A stretch of DNA of 16,274 nt from Lonsdalea britannica (GCF_946477055.1 NZ_CAMKXG010000050.1:1-16274), one strand, 5' to 3'; positions 1-6,916 are shown, numbered from the stretch's first letter. Notes: a model not told the origin generated them from the letters alone. Numbers and translations: made by a program.

Positions 1-1281
1 GCCGACGATGTGGTGTTCAGCTGGCAACGCCTTAGCGATCCGAAAACGCTATCGCCGTACCAGTCGTTTATTCAAAGCATGCATCTGCTGAATGCCGAGG
101 CGATTACGCGTGGCGAAAAAGGCCCGGAGACGCTGGGCATCAAGGCGCTGGATCCGCAAACGGTGCAGATCACGCTCGACCAGCCGTTGTCTTACTTCTT
201 GTCGATGGCCTCGCATTATGTGTTATCCCCGTTGCCAAAAGCGGTGGTCGAAAAGTATGGCGACAGCTGGACGCAGCCGGGGCATTTTGTCAGCAGCGGG
301 CCGTATACGCTCAGCGAATGGGTGGTCAATGAACGGCTGGTGGGAAAACGCAATACCCGCTACTGGGACAATGCGCACACGGTGATAGACAAGGTCACCT
401 ATCTGCCGATCCCATCGCCGACCGCGGAAACCAATCGCTATAAGTCTGGCGAGATCGACATCACGAATACGCTGCCGCCCCAGCTGTTTAAATCTTTACA
501 GCACTCGCTGCCGGGGCAGGTCAGAGTGTCTCCGTTCCTCTCGACCTATTTCTATAAATTCAATACCCAGAAACCGCCGTTTAATGACGCGCGTGTGCGG
601 CGAGCGCTCGATCTGGCGCTGGATAAAAATGTGATCGCGGAGAAGGTGATGGGGATGGGGGAAAAGCCCGCCTATAACTATATCCCCCGCGGAATGGCGG
701 GCTATACCAGCCATCAGCCCGTCTGGGCTAACTGGACTCAGCAGCAGCGCATTGCGGAGGCCAAAAAACTGCTGCGGGAGGCCGGTTTCGGCAAAGACCA
801 TCCTTTGCGTTTTGAACTGCTCTACAACACGTCAGAAGCGCATCAGAAACTGGCGATCGCCGCCAGTGCGATGTGGAAACAGTCTTTGGGCGTAGAGGCG
901 ACGCTGGCCAATCAGGAGTGGAAAACGATGCTGGATACGATGCGTGACGGCCGTTTTCAGGTGGTCAGATCGTCATGGGTCGCTGACTACAATGAGCCGT
1001 CGACTTACTTCAATACCATGCGCACCAATGACAGCAACAATCAGGGTAAATTCAGCGATCCCACCTTTGACGCGCTACAGGATAAGGCGATAACGGCAGG
1101 CAGCCTGGAGCAGCGCAATGCCTATTACCATCAGGCGGAAGCGATTCTGCAGCAGCAAATGCCGCTGATTCCGATGTACTACTTCGTGCGCAGTCAACTG
1201 GTCAAACCTTACGTCGGAGGTTTCAAAACCGATCTGATGGGGAATTTCTACACGCGGGATTTTTATATTACTAAACACTGA
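1..1281 (+). CDS. OppA/MppA-family peptide ABC transporter substrate-binding protein (5'-truncated by window edge)
   Basis: The reading frame is open from base 1, so the gene starts upstream; 426 residues plus the stop are present and roughly the first 115 of a usual ~540-residue protein, including the signal peptide, are missing. The visible part aligns by eye along its whole length with E. coli OppA: WQRL near the start, then NRYKSGEID, NTQKPPFND.RVRRAL, LLYNTSEAHQKLAIA, NQEWKTMLDT and W-x-A-D-Y-N-E-P (bases 976-999), whose Asp binds the peptide amino terminus in OppA, with a C-terminal FYITKH. It should be a periplasmic oligopeptide or murein-peptide binding component of the SBP_bac_5 family. 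No oppB follows; the gene ends at a hairpin facing ribA, so it is an orphan paralogue or the last gene of an upstream unit. OppA and MppA cannot be told apart from this fragment. The family call is very safe, the substrate is not. Confidence 0.95.
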   Translation, partial: ADDVVFSWQRLSDPKTLSPYQSFIQSMHLLNAEAITRGEKGPETLGIKALDPQTVQITLDQPLSYFLSMASHYVLSPLPKAVVEKYGDSWTQPGHFVSSGPYTLSEWVVNERLVGKRNTRYWDNAHTVIDKVTYLPIPSPTAETNRYKSGEIDITNTLPPQLFKSLQHSLPGQVRVSPFLSTYFYKFNTQKPPFNDARVRRALDLALDKNVIAEKVMGMGEKPAYNYIPRGMAGYTSHQPVWANWTQQQRIAEAKKLLREAGFGKDHPLRFELLYNTSEAHQKLAIAASAMWKQSLGVEATLANQEWKTMLDTMRDGRFQVVRSSWVADYNEPSTYFNTMRTNDSNNQGKFSDPTFDALQDKAITAGSLEQRNAYYHQAEAILQQQMPLIPMYYFVRSQLVKPYVGGFKTDLMGNFYTRDFYITKH

Positions 1282-1283
1282 GA

Positions 1284-1317
1284 AGAGGGCGTCAGGGAGT
1301 TTGCCCTGACGCCCTCT
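1284..1317. terminator. Strong bidirectional hairpin between oppA-like gene and ribA
   Basis: A perfect 14-bp inverted repeat (1284-1297 with 1304-1317) encloses a 6-base loop. It starts three bases after the stop of the peptide-binding gene and ends six bases before the stop codon of convergent ribA. Neither side has a T-run, so it is not a textbook intrinsic terminator, but the position suits shared termination or 3'-end protection of both mRNAs. Confidence 0.7.
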
Positions 1318-1322
1318 AGGCG

Positions 1323-1916
1323 CTATTTGCCTTCCAGCAGGTGGCCCATCTTGGCGGCTTTGGTCGCCATGTAACGTTCGTTTTTCGGGTTTTGCCCCAC
1401 AATCAGCGGCACGCGTTCCACGATATTGATGCCCGCTTCGGTCAAAATTTTCACCTTCTGCGGGTTGTTGGTGAGCAACCGAACCTGCGCGACCCCCAAC
1501 AGCTTGAACATATCTGCACAGGGCGTGAAGTCGCGTTCGTCCGCGGCGAACCCCAGCTGATGATTCGCTTCGACGGTGTCTGCGCCTTTATCCTGCAAGG
1601 CGTAGGCGCGGATTTTGTTCAGCAGACCGATGTTGCGGCCTTCCTGACGGTGATAAAGCAAAATCCCGCGGCCTGCTTCGGCAATCTGATTCAGCGCGGC
1701 TTCGAGTTGAAAACCACAGTCGCAGCGCAGACTAAACAGCGCGTCGCCCGTCAGGCATTCAGAATGAACGCGTGCCAGCACAGGCTCGGAGCCGGAGATA
1801 TCGCCATACACCAACGCAAGATGGTCATGCCCGGTCGCTGTTTCTTCAAAGCCTACCATCAGGAAATCGCCCCACGGCGTGGGTAATTTGGCTTCGGCGA
1901 CCCGTTTTAGCTGCAT
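1323..1916 (-). CDS. ribA: GTP cyclohydrolase II
   Basis: Catalyses the first committed step of riboflavin synthesis, converting GTP to 2,5-diamino-6-ribosylamino-4(3H)-pyrimidinone 5'-phosphate with release of formate and pyrophosphate. The 197-residue product matches E. coli RibA almost residue for residue. It has the zinc-binding cysteines in [20 protein letters not shown], the catalytic [11 protein letters not shown] segment, and [13 protein letters not shown] and [10 protein letters not shown] chose the ATG at 1916 ([10 protein letters not shown]), not an in-frame start further upstream at 1967, because it matches the family N-terminus and has GGAG six bases upstream. It is convergent with the peptide-binding gene and divergent from pgpB, so it is probably a single-gene transcript. 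Confidence 0.97.
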   Translation of the reverse strand: MQLKRVAEAKLPTPWGDFLMVGFEETATGHDHLALVYGDISGSEPVLARVHSECLTGDALFSLRCDCGFQLEAALNQIAEAGRGILLYHRQEGRNIGLLNKIRAYALQDKGADTVEANHQLGFAADERDFTPCADMFKLLGVAQVRLLTNNPQKVKILTEAGINIVERVPLIVGQNPKNERYMATKAAKMGHLLEGK

Positions 1917-1971
1917 GTTAATCTCCAACATAAAAAAGACAGAGTGCATCCTACTACTTTTGCTCAAAACC

Positions 1972-1980
1972 TCTATAGCA
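1972..1980 (-). promoter_or_regulatory. Candidate extended -10 promoter of ribA
   Basis: On the minus strand TGCTATAGA gives an extended -10 (TG, one base, TATAGA). No good -35 is visible 16-18 bases upstream, which extended -10 promoters tolerate. It would give a leader of about 50 bases before the ribA ATG. No RFN/FMN riboswitch sequence is recognisable in that leader. Confidence 0.4.
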
Positions 1981-1986
1981 GGCTAA

Positions 1987-2016
1987 CAAAAGACCGGATG
2001 AATGGCGGTTTTTTAG
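1987..2016. repeat. A/T-flanked inverted repeat in ribA-pgpB intergenic region
   Basis: The arms AAAAGACCG and CGGTTTTTT surround a 9-base loop, with one G-U pair. On either strand this looks like a short terminator, although only four pairs are free of A/T or wobble. It lies upstream of both divergent genes, where a terminator is not expected, so it may be an operator-like site or chance. Confidence 0.3.
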
Positions 2017-2124
2017 GCTGGTGAAACTTATCAGAGGCAAAACACAGCCTACACTTACTCACTTAGCCGTTGACATAACCGAAAGGTATTTTACGTCATA
2101 CTAAACGCCTATGCCCTCTTTTCT

Positions 2125-2132
2125 GGTAATAT
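2125..2132 (+). promoter_or_regulatory. Candidate extended -10 promoter of pgpB
   Basis: TGGTAATAT contains TG, one base and the hexamer TAATAT, about 50 bases before the pgpB start. No convincing -35 is seen. A TTGACA hexamer at 2070-2075 is conspicuous but has no good -10 at the right distance. Confidence 0.35.
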
Positions 2133-2181
2133 CGGAAAAATTTTATCGATCTTATATCCCTCTGAATCATAGGGAGAATTA

Positions 2182-2961
2182 ATGTACGGAATCACTAAAA
2201 GAGTGACCATTGGCGCGCTGTTGCTGCTGATAATGCCCTGTGCGGTCTGGCTGAGCGGCTGGCAATGGCATCCACACCTCACCGGAGGGTGGCTACGTGT
2301 GCTGTTCTGGATCACGGAAACTGTGACCTCGCCGTGGGGCGTGGTGACGAGCGTTGTACTGTCGCTTTGGTTCTTGTGGTGTCTGCGTTTCAGCCTGAAA
2401 CCGGCGCTGGGCGTGTTCGCTATCCTCATCGTGACCATCTGCATCGGGCAAGGGGTTAAATCGGCGATCAAAGACTGGGTTCAGGAACCCCGGCCGTTTG
2501 TGGAGTGGCTTGAACAGAGCCATCGGGTTGATGAGCGCCATTTTTACTCTTTGCCGCGATCCGAGCGGTCGGCGTTGGTTAAAAGCCAACTGCAAGACGA
2601 TCAACAACTGCCGAAATGGTTACGTCACCACTGGCAGGCGGAGACTGGTTTTGCTTTCCCGTCAGGGCACACGATGTTTGCTGCATCCTGGGCGTTGTTG
2701 GCGGTCGGCCTGTTGTGGGCGCGTCGCCACTATATCACCGTGGCGATCGTCATGATTTGGGCTACGACAGTCATGGGAAGTCGTTTGGCGCTGGGGATGC
2801 ACTGGCCTCAGGACCTGATGATGGCGACGGCGATCAGCTGGTTGCTGGTCTTGATCGCGACCTGGCTGGCTTCACGCTGGTGCGGTCCTCTGACAGCTGC
2901 CGAGGTCGATGCTGAGCAACATAAGCAATCAGTGACGCTGTCACAAGAGGGCGACGTCTAA
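2182..2961 (+). CDS. pgpB: Phosphatidylglycerophosphatase B / undecaprenyl-diphosphate phosphatase (PAP2 family)
   Basis: Inner-membrane lipid phosphatase that dephosphorylates phosphatidylglycerophosphate and recycles the undecaprenyl-pyrophosphate carrier used in cell wall synthesis. At 259 residues it is close to the 254 of E. coli PgpB and is alignable throughout. All three PAP2 motifs are intact: K97 to R104-P105, P160-S161-G162-H163, and S200-R201 to H207 and D211. H163 and H207 are the expected catalytic histidines and D211 completes the relay. Several hydrophobic stretches (about 10-26, 52-68, 76-92, 165-180, 184-199, 214-230) fit six membrane segments. The ATG is preceded by AGGGAG at a 5-base distance. 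It reads in the same direction as lapA, lapB, pyrF and yciH, with a 177-base gap to lapA. Confidence 0.96.
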   Translation: MYGITKRVTIGALLLLIMPCAVWLSGWQWHPHLTGGWLRVLFWITETVTSPWGVVTSVVLSLWFLWCLRFSLKPALGVFAILIVTICIGQGVKSAIKDWVQEPRPFVEWLEQSHRVDERHFYSLPRSERSALVKSQLQDDQQLPKWLRHHWQAETGFAFPSGHTMFAASWALLAVGLLWARRHYITVAIVMIWATTVMGSRLALGMHWPQDLMMATAISWLLVLIATWLASRWCGPLTAAEVDAEQHKQSVTLSQEGDV

Positions 2962-3015
2962 GTTTGCGATGCATAATCGGAACCCCTTAGGCACGCCGAA
3001 ACGCGCTTTCCCGTT

Positions 3016-3067
3016 GCACTCCCGCCGCTCTTTTTCTCGTGAGTTTCCCACGTCGGGGCGGAAGTGC
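3016..3067 (+). repeat. Imperfect long inverted repeat in lapA 5' region
   Basis: An 11-bp repeat with one mismatch (3016-3026 with 3057-3067) spans a 30-base interior. A second small palindrome (3086-3092 with 3095-3101) follows. Both lie between pgpB and the lapA start. They may fold in the lapA leader or terminate pgpB weakly; there is no T-run. Confidence 0.3.
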
Positions 3068-3138
3068 TAACTTAAATGGGGTCCGATGCCGATTTCGGCA
3101 TAATTCATTTATTTCAAGCGATATCACAGGAAAAAGAC

Positions 3139-3444
3139 GTGAAATATTTGCTGATTTTTTTACTCGTGTTGGCGATCTTCATTGTGGCGATCACGCTGGG
3201 AGCACATAACGATCAAGTCGTTACCTTTAGTTACCTTATCGCGCAGGGGCAGTACCGTCTGTCAACGCTGTTAGCGACGTTGTTTGCCGCCGGGTTTGTG
3301 CTGGGATGGGTCATTTGCGGACTGTTTTATCTGCGTTTACGCATTGCGCTAGGCCGTGAACAACGTAAAATCAAACGTCTTGAGCAGCAACTGCCTGACT
3401 CGGATGAGAGCAAAACGGTCTCTCCCGAGCCTGTGACCCACTAA
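3139..3444 (+). CDS. lapA: Lipopolysaccharide assembly protein A
   Basis: Small inner-membrane partner of LapB (formerly YciS) in control of lipopolysaccharide synthesis. The 101-residue product closely matches E. coli LapA (102 residues). It has two membrane segments (about 2-21 and 42-64), a short polar linker between them, and a basic, probably coiled tail rich in R, K, E and Q that ends in a variable acidic stretch. I chose the GTG at 3139 (next residues KYLLIFLLV). It has AGGA seven bases upstream and matches the family N-terminus; an in-frame ATG at 3076 would add 21 unrelated residues. lapB follows after 13 bases, so the two are one operon, as in E. coli. Confidence 0.94.
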   Translation: MKYLLIFLLVLAIFIVAITLGAHNDQVVTFSYLIAQGQYRLSTLLATLFAAGFVLGWVICGLFYLRLRIALGREQRKIKRLEQQLPDSDESKTVSPEPVTH

Positions 3445-3457
3445 GGAATGATTTTTT

Positions 3458-4627
3458 ATGCTTGAACTGCTGTTTCTGTTGTTGCCCGTTGCTGCCGCAT
3501 ACGGTTGGTACATGGGCCGCAGGAGTGTACAGCAGGACAAACAGGATGAGGCGAACCGCCTGTCGCGCGAGTACGTGACGGGCGTGAACTTCCTGCTATC
3601 CAATCAGCAGGATAAGGCCGTTGAACTCTTCCTTGATATGCTCAAGGACGACAGCAACACCTTCGAAGCACACCTGACGCTCGGTAACCTGTTTCGCTCT
3701 CGCGGCGAGGTGGACCGGGCTATCCGCATCCACCAGGCGTTGACCGAAAGCGCCTCCCTCAGTTTCGAACAACGCCTGCTCGCCGTGCAACAGCTGGGCC
3801 GTGACTATATGACGGCCGGGCTGTATGACCGTGCTGAAGAGATTTTCAATCAGCTGGTGGACGAGGAAGATTTTCGTCTGACGGCACTCCAGCAATTGTT
3901 GCAGATCCACCAGTCGACCAGCGACTGGCAAAATGCGATTGAGACGGCCGAAAAACTGGTCAAACTCGGAAAAGAGCGTCTGCGTAGCGAGATTGCGCAT
4001 TTCTACTGTGAGCTGGCATTACAGGCGATGGGCAGCGACGATCTCGAAAAAGCATTGTCTCTGCTGAAAAAAGCGGCGGCGTCCGATAAGCTCTGCGCGC
4101 GAGCGTCCATCATGATGGGCCGGATTTACATGGCGCAGCAGCAGTATGCCAAAGCGGTGACGGCCTTACGACAGGTACTGGATCAGGATAAAGACTTCGT
4201 GACGGAAACGCTGCCGATGCTTCAGGAGTGTTATCAGCACCTGAATCAGCCACTGGAGTGGGCGATGTTTCTGAAACGCTGCGTTGAGGAAAATACCGGC
4301 GCTACCGCCGATCTGATGTTGGCGGATATTCTGGAAAATGAAGAAGGGGCCGAAGTGGCGCAGGTCTACATCAACCGCCAGTTGCAGCGGCATCCAACCA
4401 TGCGAGTTTTCCACCGGCTGATGGATTTCCACCTGAGCGAAGCGGAAGAAGGGCGAGCGAAAGACAGCCTGATGGTGCTGCGCGACATGGTGGGTGAGCA
4501 AATTCAGACCAAGCCGCGCTATAGCTGTCACAAGTGCGGATTCGCCTCCCAATCGCTGTACTGGCATTGTCCGTCCTGCCGTTCCTGGGCCACGATCAAA
4601 CCCATTCGCGGGCTGGATGGTCAATAA
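3458..4627 (+). CDS. lapB: Lipopolysaccharide assembly protein B (TPR and rubredoxin-like)
   Basis: Inner-membrane-anchored cytoplasmic protein (formerly YciM) that, in E. coli, couples LpxC degradation by FtsH to lipopolysaccharide demand. The product has 389 residues, the same as E. coli LapB. Residues 2-19 are an N-terminal membrane anchor, followed by GRRS. A long run of TPR-like helical pairs fills about 35-330 (for example TLGNLFRSRGEVDRAI, LGRDYMTAGLYDRAEEIF). The C-terminal rubredoxin-type metal knuckle is intact: C357-x2-C360 and C371-x2-C374, followed by IKPIRGLDG. The start has AAGGA ten bases upstream. Loss of any of these cysteines would be notable; none is lost. Confidence 0.97.
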   Translation: MLELLFLLLPVAAAYGWYMGRRSVQQDKQDEANRLSREYVTGVNFLLSNQQDKAVELFLDMLKDDSNTFEAHLTLGNLFRSRGEVDRAIRIHQALTESASLSFEQRLLAVQQLGRDYMTAGLYDRAEEIFNQLVDEEDFRLTALQQLLQIHQSTSDWQNAIETAEKLVKLGKERLRSEIAHFYCELALQAMGSDDLEKALSLLKKAAASDKLCARASIMMGRIYMAQQQYAKAVTALRQVLDQDKDFVTETLPMLQECYQHLNQPLEWAMFLKRCVEENTGATADLMLADILENEEGAEVAQVYINRQLQRHPTMRVFHRLMDFHLSEAEEGRAKDSLMVLRDMVGEQIQTKPRYSCHKCGFASQSLYWHCPSCRSWATIKPIRGLDGQ

Positions 4628-4663
4628 CCGTCTCATCGCATTAGCCAGTTGAATGACTCCCTG

Positions 4664-4770
4664 TATAGTTACAACATCCTGTTTTTTATCCGATGACGGC
4701 GCCAAATATCAGCCCTGAGCGCATCACGGTTCAGCAGCCGCTGGGATTTGAGTGTTCGGGCATGTAGAAT
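4664..4770 (+). promoter_or_regulatory. Two -10-like elements upstream of pyrF
   Basis: The 266-base gap between lapB and pyrF contains TATAGT (4664-4669) and TAGAAT (4765-4770), each preceded directly by TG. Neither has a strong -35 at 16-18 bases. Either could start a pyrF-yciH transcript. I see no convincing intrinsic terminator for lapB in this gap and no attenuator-like leader. Confidence 0.3.
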
Positions 4771-4893
4771 GCGGCGGGAAATTAACGCTCAGTCTCTTGT
4801 CGATGGGAGAGGCTTTCGCCGTGCGTTGACGTGTTGCGCGGCGTTTTCTCCTCGCGACGCTGAATACATATCGACACCTCGGGGGTAACGCCA

Positions 4894-5625
4894 GTGACAG
4901 GCCAAAACGTAACGCAGAAACAGAATTCCCACTCCTCGCCGATTCTTGTTGCCCTTGATTATGCTTCCCAACGCGATGCCTATGAGTTTGTTGATCGCAT
5001 CGATCCTCAAAGCTGCCGGTTAAAAGTCGGCAAAGAGATGTTCACGCTATTCGGGCCATCGCTGGTCAAAGCGCTGCAACAGCGCGGCTTCGATGTTTTT
5101 CTCGATTTAAAATTCCACGATATTCCCAATACGACGGCGCGTGCGGTTGCCGCGGCGGCGGAACTGGGGGTGTGGATGGTCAATGTGCATGCCAGCGGCG
5201 GCGCGCGCATGATGCAAGCGGCTAAAGAAGCATTACTGCCGTACGGTGCTGATGCACCGTTGCTGATTGCTGTGACGGTATTGACCAGCATGGACGAGGA
5301 CGATCTGCGCGGATTGGGGATCACGCTGTCTCCAGCCGAGCAGGCCGAACGGCTGGCGGTGCTGACGCAGCAATGCGGGCTGGATGGCGTCGTCTGTTCG
5401 GCGCACGAAGCCGAACGCCTCAAACAGCGCTGCGGCGCGGCATTCCAGCTGGTCACACCGGGGATTCGCCCGGTCGGTAGTGCGGCTGGCGACCAGCGCA
5501 GAATTATGACCCCAGAGCAGGCGAAGCAGGCCGGAGTAGACTACATGGTCATTGGTCGCCCGATTACCCAGTCGGCCAACCCAGCGCAAACGCTGAAAGA
5601 TATTTTGGCGACGTTAGGAGAGTGA
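4894..5625 (+). CDS. pyrF: Orotidine-5'-phosphate decarboxylase
   Basis: Last step of de novo UMP synthesis: decarboxylation of orotidine 5'-monophosphate, a cytosolic dimer with a TIM-barrel fold. The 243 residues align with E. coli PyrF (245). The catalytic array is intact: D22 in VALDY, K44 in RLKVGKEMF, and D71-x-K73-x2-D76 in [12 protein letters not shown]. The phosphate-binding end TPGIRP and YMVIGRPI is also present. The start is GTG, with a G-rich stretch (GGGGG) about nine bases upstream; residues 1-15 are the usual poorly conserved tail. It abuts yciH with the stop and the next start three bases apart, so the two are co-transcribed. Confidence 0.97.
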   Translation: MTGQNVTQKQNSHSSPILVALDYASQRDAYEFVDRIDPQSCRLKVGKEMFTLFGPSLVKALQQRGFDVFLDLKFHDIPNTTARAVAAAAELGVWMVNVHASGGARMMQAAKEALLPYGADAPLLIAVTVLTSMDEDDLRGLGITLSPAEQAERLAVLTQQCGLDGVVCSAHEAERLKQRCGAAFQLVTPGIRPVGSAAGDQRRIMTPEQAKQAGVDYMVIGRPITQSANPAQTLKDILATLGE

Positions 5626-5627
5626 AT

Positions 5628-5957
5628 ATGAGTTTTCGTGACGATAACCCACTGGTTTATTCGACGGAGAGCGGACGTATTGCGGAAAAAACGGCACCCG
5701 CCGAACGTCCAAAAGGCGATGGCATCGTACGTATTCAGCGTCAAACCAGCGGTCGTAAAGGTAAGGGCGTGTGCGTGATTACGGGTATTGACCTTGATGA
5801 TGACGCATTGCAAAAACTGGCGGCCGAATTGAAGAAAAAGTGCGGTTGCGGAGGCTCTCTGAAAGACGGCGTCATCGAAATACAGGGCGATAAGCGTGAC
5901 GTGTTGAAACAGCTGCTGGAAGCAAAAGGAATGAAGGTGAAGCTGGCGGGGGGATAA
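5628..5957 (+). CDS. yciH: SUI1/eIF1-family translation factor YciH
   Basis: Bacterial homologue of eukaryotic eIF1. E. coli YciH is reported to affect start-site fidelity at the ribosome, but its cellular role is minor. The 109-residue protein has the family core VRIQRQTSGRKGKGVC, then KKKCGCGGS and KDGVIEIQGDKRD, and the C-terminal KGMKVKLAGG. I chose the ATG at 5628 (MSFRDDNPLVYSTE), which has GGAG seven bases upstream; the overlapping GTG at 5622 would add two residues. It follows the pyrF stop directly (TGA at 5623-5625), suggesting translational coupling. The transcript ends at the hairpin at 5976-6005. Confidence 0.96.
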   Translation: MSFRDDNPLVYSTESGRIAEKTAPAERPKGDGIVRIQRQTSGRKGKGVCVITGIDLDDDALQKLAAELKKKCGCGGSLKDGVIEIQGDKRDVLKQLLEAKGMKVKLAGG

Positions 5958-5975
5958 GCGCGGGCGAGACAGTGC

Positions 5976-6005
5976 TGGGCAGGTCCGGTAACGGAAACCT
6001 GCCCA
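5976..6005. terminator. Bidirectional terminator between yciH and osmB
   Basis: A 9-bp perfect stem (5976-5984 with 5997-6005) contains an additional 3-bp inner stem (CCG/CGG). On the plus side a T-rich stretch (TTATCTTTT) follows a few bases later and overlaps the osmB stop. It lies between convergent genes, so it can serve both. Confidence 0.7.
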
Positions 6006-6011
6006 TGAGAA

Positions 6012-6227
6012 TTATCTTTTAACTTCGTGGCCGATAACGCCACCGAGCGCCGCGCCACCCAGCGTACCGAGCGTGCTGCCGCCGGTCAGAACAGCACCGC
6101 CCACAGCACCAACGCCTGCGCCGATAGCCGTATTGCGATCGCGTTTAGACATATTGGAACAACCGGTCAGGCTTCCTGCCATGACTACCGCCAGTACCGT
6201 AACTGCCAATGCCTTATTTACTCTCAT
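6012..6227 (-). CDS. osmB: Osmotically inducible lipoprotein OsmB
   Basis: Small outer-membrane lipoprotein induced by osmotic stress and stationary phase in E. coli. The 71-residue product has a basic start (MRVNK), a hydrophobic stretch 6-17, and a lipobox LTGC with C23 as the lipidated residue. The mature part keeps SKRDRNTAIGAG and a glycine-zipper repeat (GAGVGAVGGAV, GTLGGAALGGVIGHE). The ATG at 6227 has AGGAG seven bases upstream; an in-frame extension to 6311 lacks homology. It is convergent with yciH. A TATACT -10 element lies about 130 bases upstream. Confidence 0.95.
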   Translation of the reverse strand: MRVNKALAVTVLAVVMAGSLTGCSNMSKRDRNTAIGAGVGAVGGAVLTGGSTLGTLGGAALGGVIGHEVKR

Positions 6228-6262
6228 GGTCTTCTCCTGTTGATGCCGTCTTATGGTGGAAT

Positions 6263-6284
6263 AAGCGGTATATGACCGCTTTTT
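6263..6284. repeat. Small hairpin with T-run in osmB leader
   Basis: Arms AAGCGGT and ACCGCTT with a 5-base loop (ATATG), followed on the plus strand by TTT. On the minus strand it sits in the untranslated leader of osmB, 36 bases before the start. It could be an attenuator, an operator, or a weak terminator for plus-strand transcription. Confidence 0.4.
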
Positions 6285-6358
6285 CATAAGAAAATAGGGT
6301 GGTGGCATCATGCTGTAAAATTAACTACGACTTACTCACTTTTTGTTACCTGAGGCGC

Positions 6359-6364
6359 AGTATA
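6359..6364 (-). promoter_or_regulatory. Candidate -10 element of osmB (sigma-S-like context)
   Basis: TATACT on the minus strand, about 130 bases before osmB, has no matching -35 at 16-18 bases. A good -10 with a poor -35 fits the sigma-S-dependent, osmotically controlled promoters known for E. coli osmB, but that link is inference. Confidence 0.35.
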
Positions 6365-6492
6365 AATATCGGCAAAATTTACGATAGGTAAAAACTCTTA
6401 ATTCTAGTTATCCCATAGATCACTTTGTGCTATCCGCATCACCACCGTTTTTCCCCGCCATATTCTCCTTATTAAGTGTTTGCTTGAAAGAC

Positions 6493-6665
6493 GCCAACAT
6501 CTTAAATGGATAGCGTTGGCCCCTGACCAACAGGTCACGACGTGACTGATATACGAGGGGTGCCGTCAGCAGGTTAGGACGTAACTTTGTGATAGTTCCC
6601 GCCTCTTGAATGGTCAGGCAACCTTAGCTTCAGCACCGTTGACGCCCAGAGGGCGAAAGGTTGCC
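6493..6665. other. Unexplained cluster of inverted repeats, possible structured RNA
   Basis: Within about 170 bases there are: GCCAAC (6493-6498) with GTTGGC (6515-6520); TGACC (6524-6528) with GGTCA (6533-6537), which competes with GTCAC (6534-6538) pairing to GTGAC (6542-6546); and a perfect 9-bp stem GGCAACCTT (6617-6625) with AAGGTTGCC (6657-6665) that contains an inner hairpin CGCCC-AGA-GGGCG (6643-6655). The overlap of two alternative stems is the sort of layout seen in switches. I do not recognise a known riboswitch or small RNA on either strand. Strand is undecided. Confidence 0.35.
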
Positions 6666-6754
6666 ACATCAGGCTCACACCTAGATAGTCATAAATTAAG
6701 TTAATCAATTTCAGCTATGGAACAGAATGAAGTGCGGTGGAGATCGGAAAGGTG

Positions 6755-6775
6755 AACCCGCCATCACAGCGGGTT
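6755..6775 (-). terminator. Hairpin downstream of the small peptide gene
   Basis: A perfect 7-bp stem AACCCGC/GCGGGTT with a 7-base loop lies six bases beyond the stop codon of the 44-residue peptide gene, read on the minus strand. A short pyrimidine stretch (CACCTTTCC) follows, not a clean T-run. Placement directly after the gene supports a terminator role. Confidence 0.55.
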
Positions 6776-6781
6776 AAATGC

Positions 6782-6916
6782 TTAGAAAGAACAATGGCCC
6801 CCTTTATGATGAGACCCCGTTCCGCCATGAGGATGCTGCCCTTTAGGGCAGGCAATAGCTGAGACGGAGAATGTGCCAATGAGGGTAATTAACAACAGCG
6901 CTGCGATCTTTTTCAT
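6782..6916 (-). CDS. Small exported His/Gly-rich two-cysteine peptide (44 aa)
   Basis: This short gene gives 44 residues. The start MKKIAALLLITLIGTF is a classic signal peptide, with a likely cleavage after the Ala of SAIA. The mature part of about 22 residues begins CPKGQHPHGG and continues TGSHHKGGHCSF: five histidines, six glycines and two cysteines. I chose the ATG at 6916, seven bases from an AGGA ribosome site; a tandem ATG at 6919 sits only four bases away. A -10/-35 pair lies upstream and a hairpin directly downstream, so it looks like a complete one-gene unit. I recall similar tiny secreted C-P-x-G...GG-x-G-x-HH-x-GG-x-C proteins in gamma-proteobacteria but no assigned function. The cysteines probably form a disulfide; since C23 directly follows A-I-A, a lipoprotein is a weaker alternative. 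Metal binding is conjecture. Confidence 0.75.
   Translation of the reverse strand: MKKIAALLLITLIGTFSVSAIACPKGQHPHGGTGSHHKGGHCSF

Larger units (their letters stand above)
6228..6781. other. 554-base gap without a long gene: osmB leader plus inverted-repeat-rich stretch
   Basis: From left to right this holds the osmB ribosome-binding site and leader, a small hairpin (6263-6281), the osmB -10 candidate (6359-6364), a 13-codon minus-strand reading frame with AAGGAG in front (6420-6461), a cluster of inverted repeats (6493-6665), an A/T-rich segment (6685-6715), and a hairpin (6755-6775) just past the small peptide gene. No protein family is recognisable in any frame between 6228 and 6781. In the usual E. 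coli layout other genes lie between osmB and rnb; I see no remnant of them. Confidence 0.6.

Noticed and set aside
1341..1886. 181-codon plus-strand frame
   Set aside because: Antisense to ribA, which is conserved throughout.
2970..3000. Possible heat-shock (sigma-32) promoter for lapAB around CCCCTTAG
   Set aside because: lapAB is reported to be heat-inducible in E. coli, but no CTTGAA-like -35 is found at 13-15 bases, so the match is too weak to list.
6493..6665. Known riboswitch, ribozyme or ERIC/REP repeat in the inverted-repeat cluster
   Set aside because: I compared remembered cores of cobalamin, c-di-GMP-I, TPP, yybP-ykoY, hammerhead and ERIC elements; none matched on either strand.
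6717..6755. 12-codon plus-strand frame beginning MEQNEVRW
   Set aside because: No ribosome-binding site in front and it ends just before a hairpin that belongs to the opposite-strand gene.
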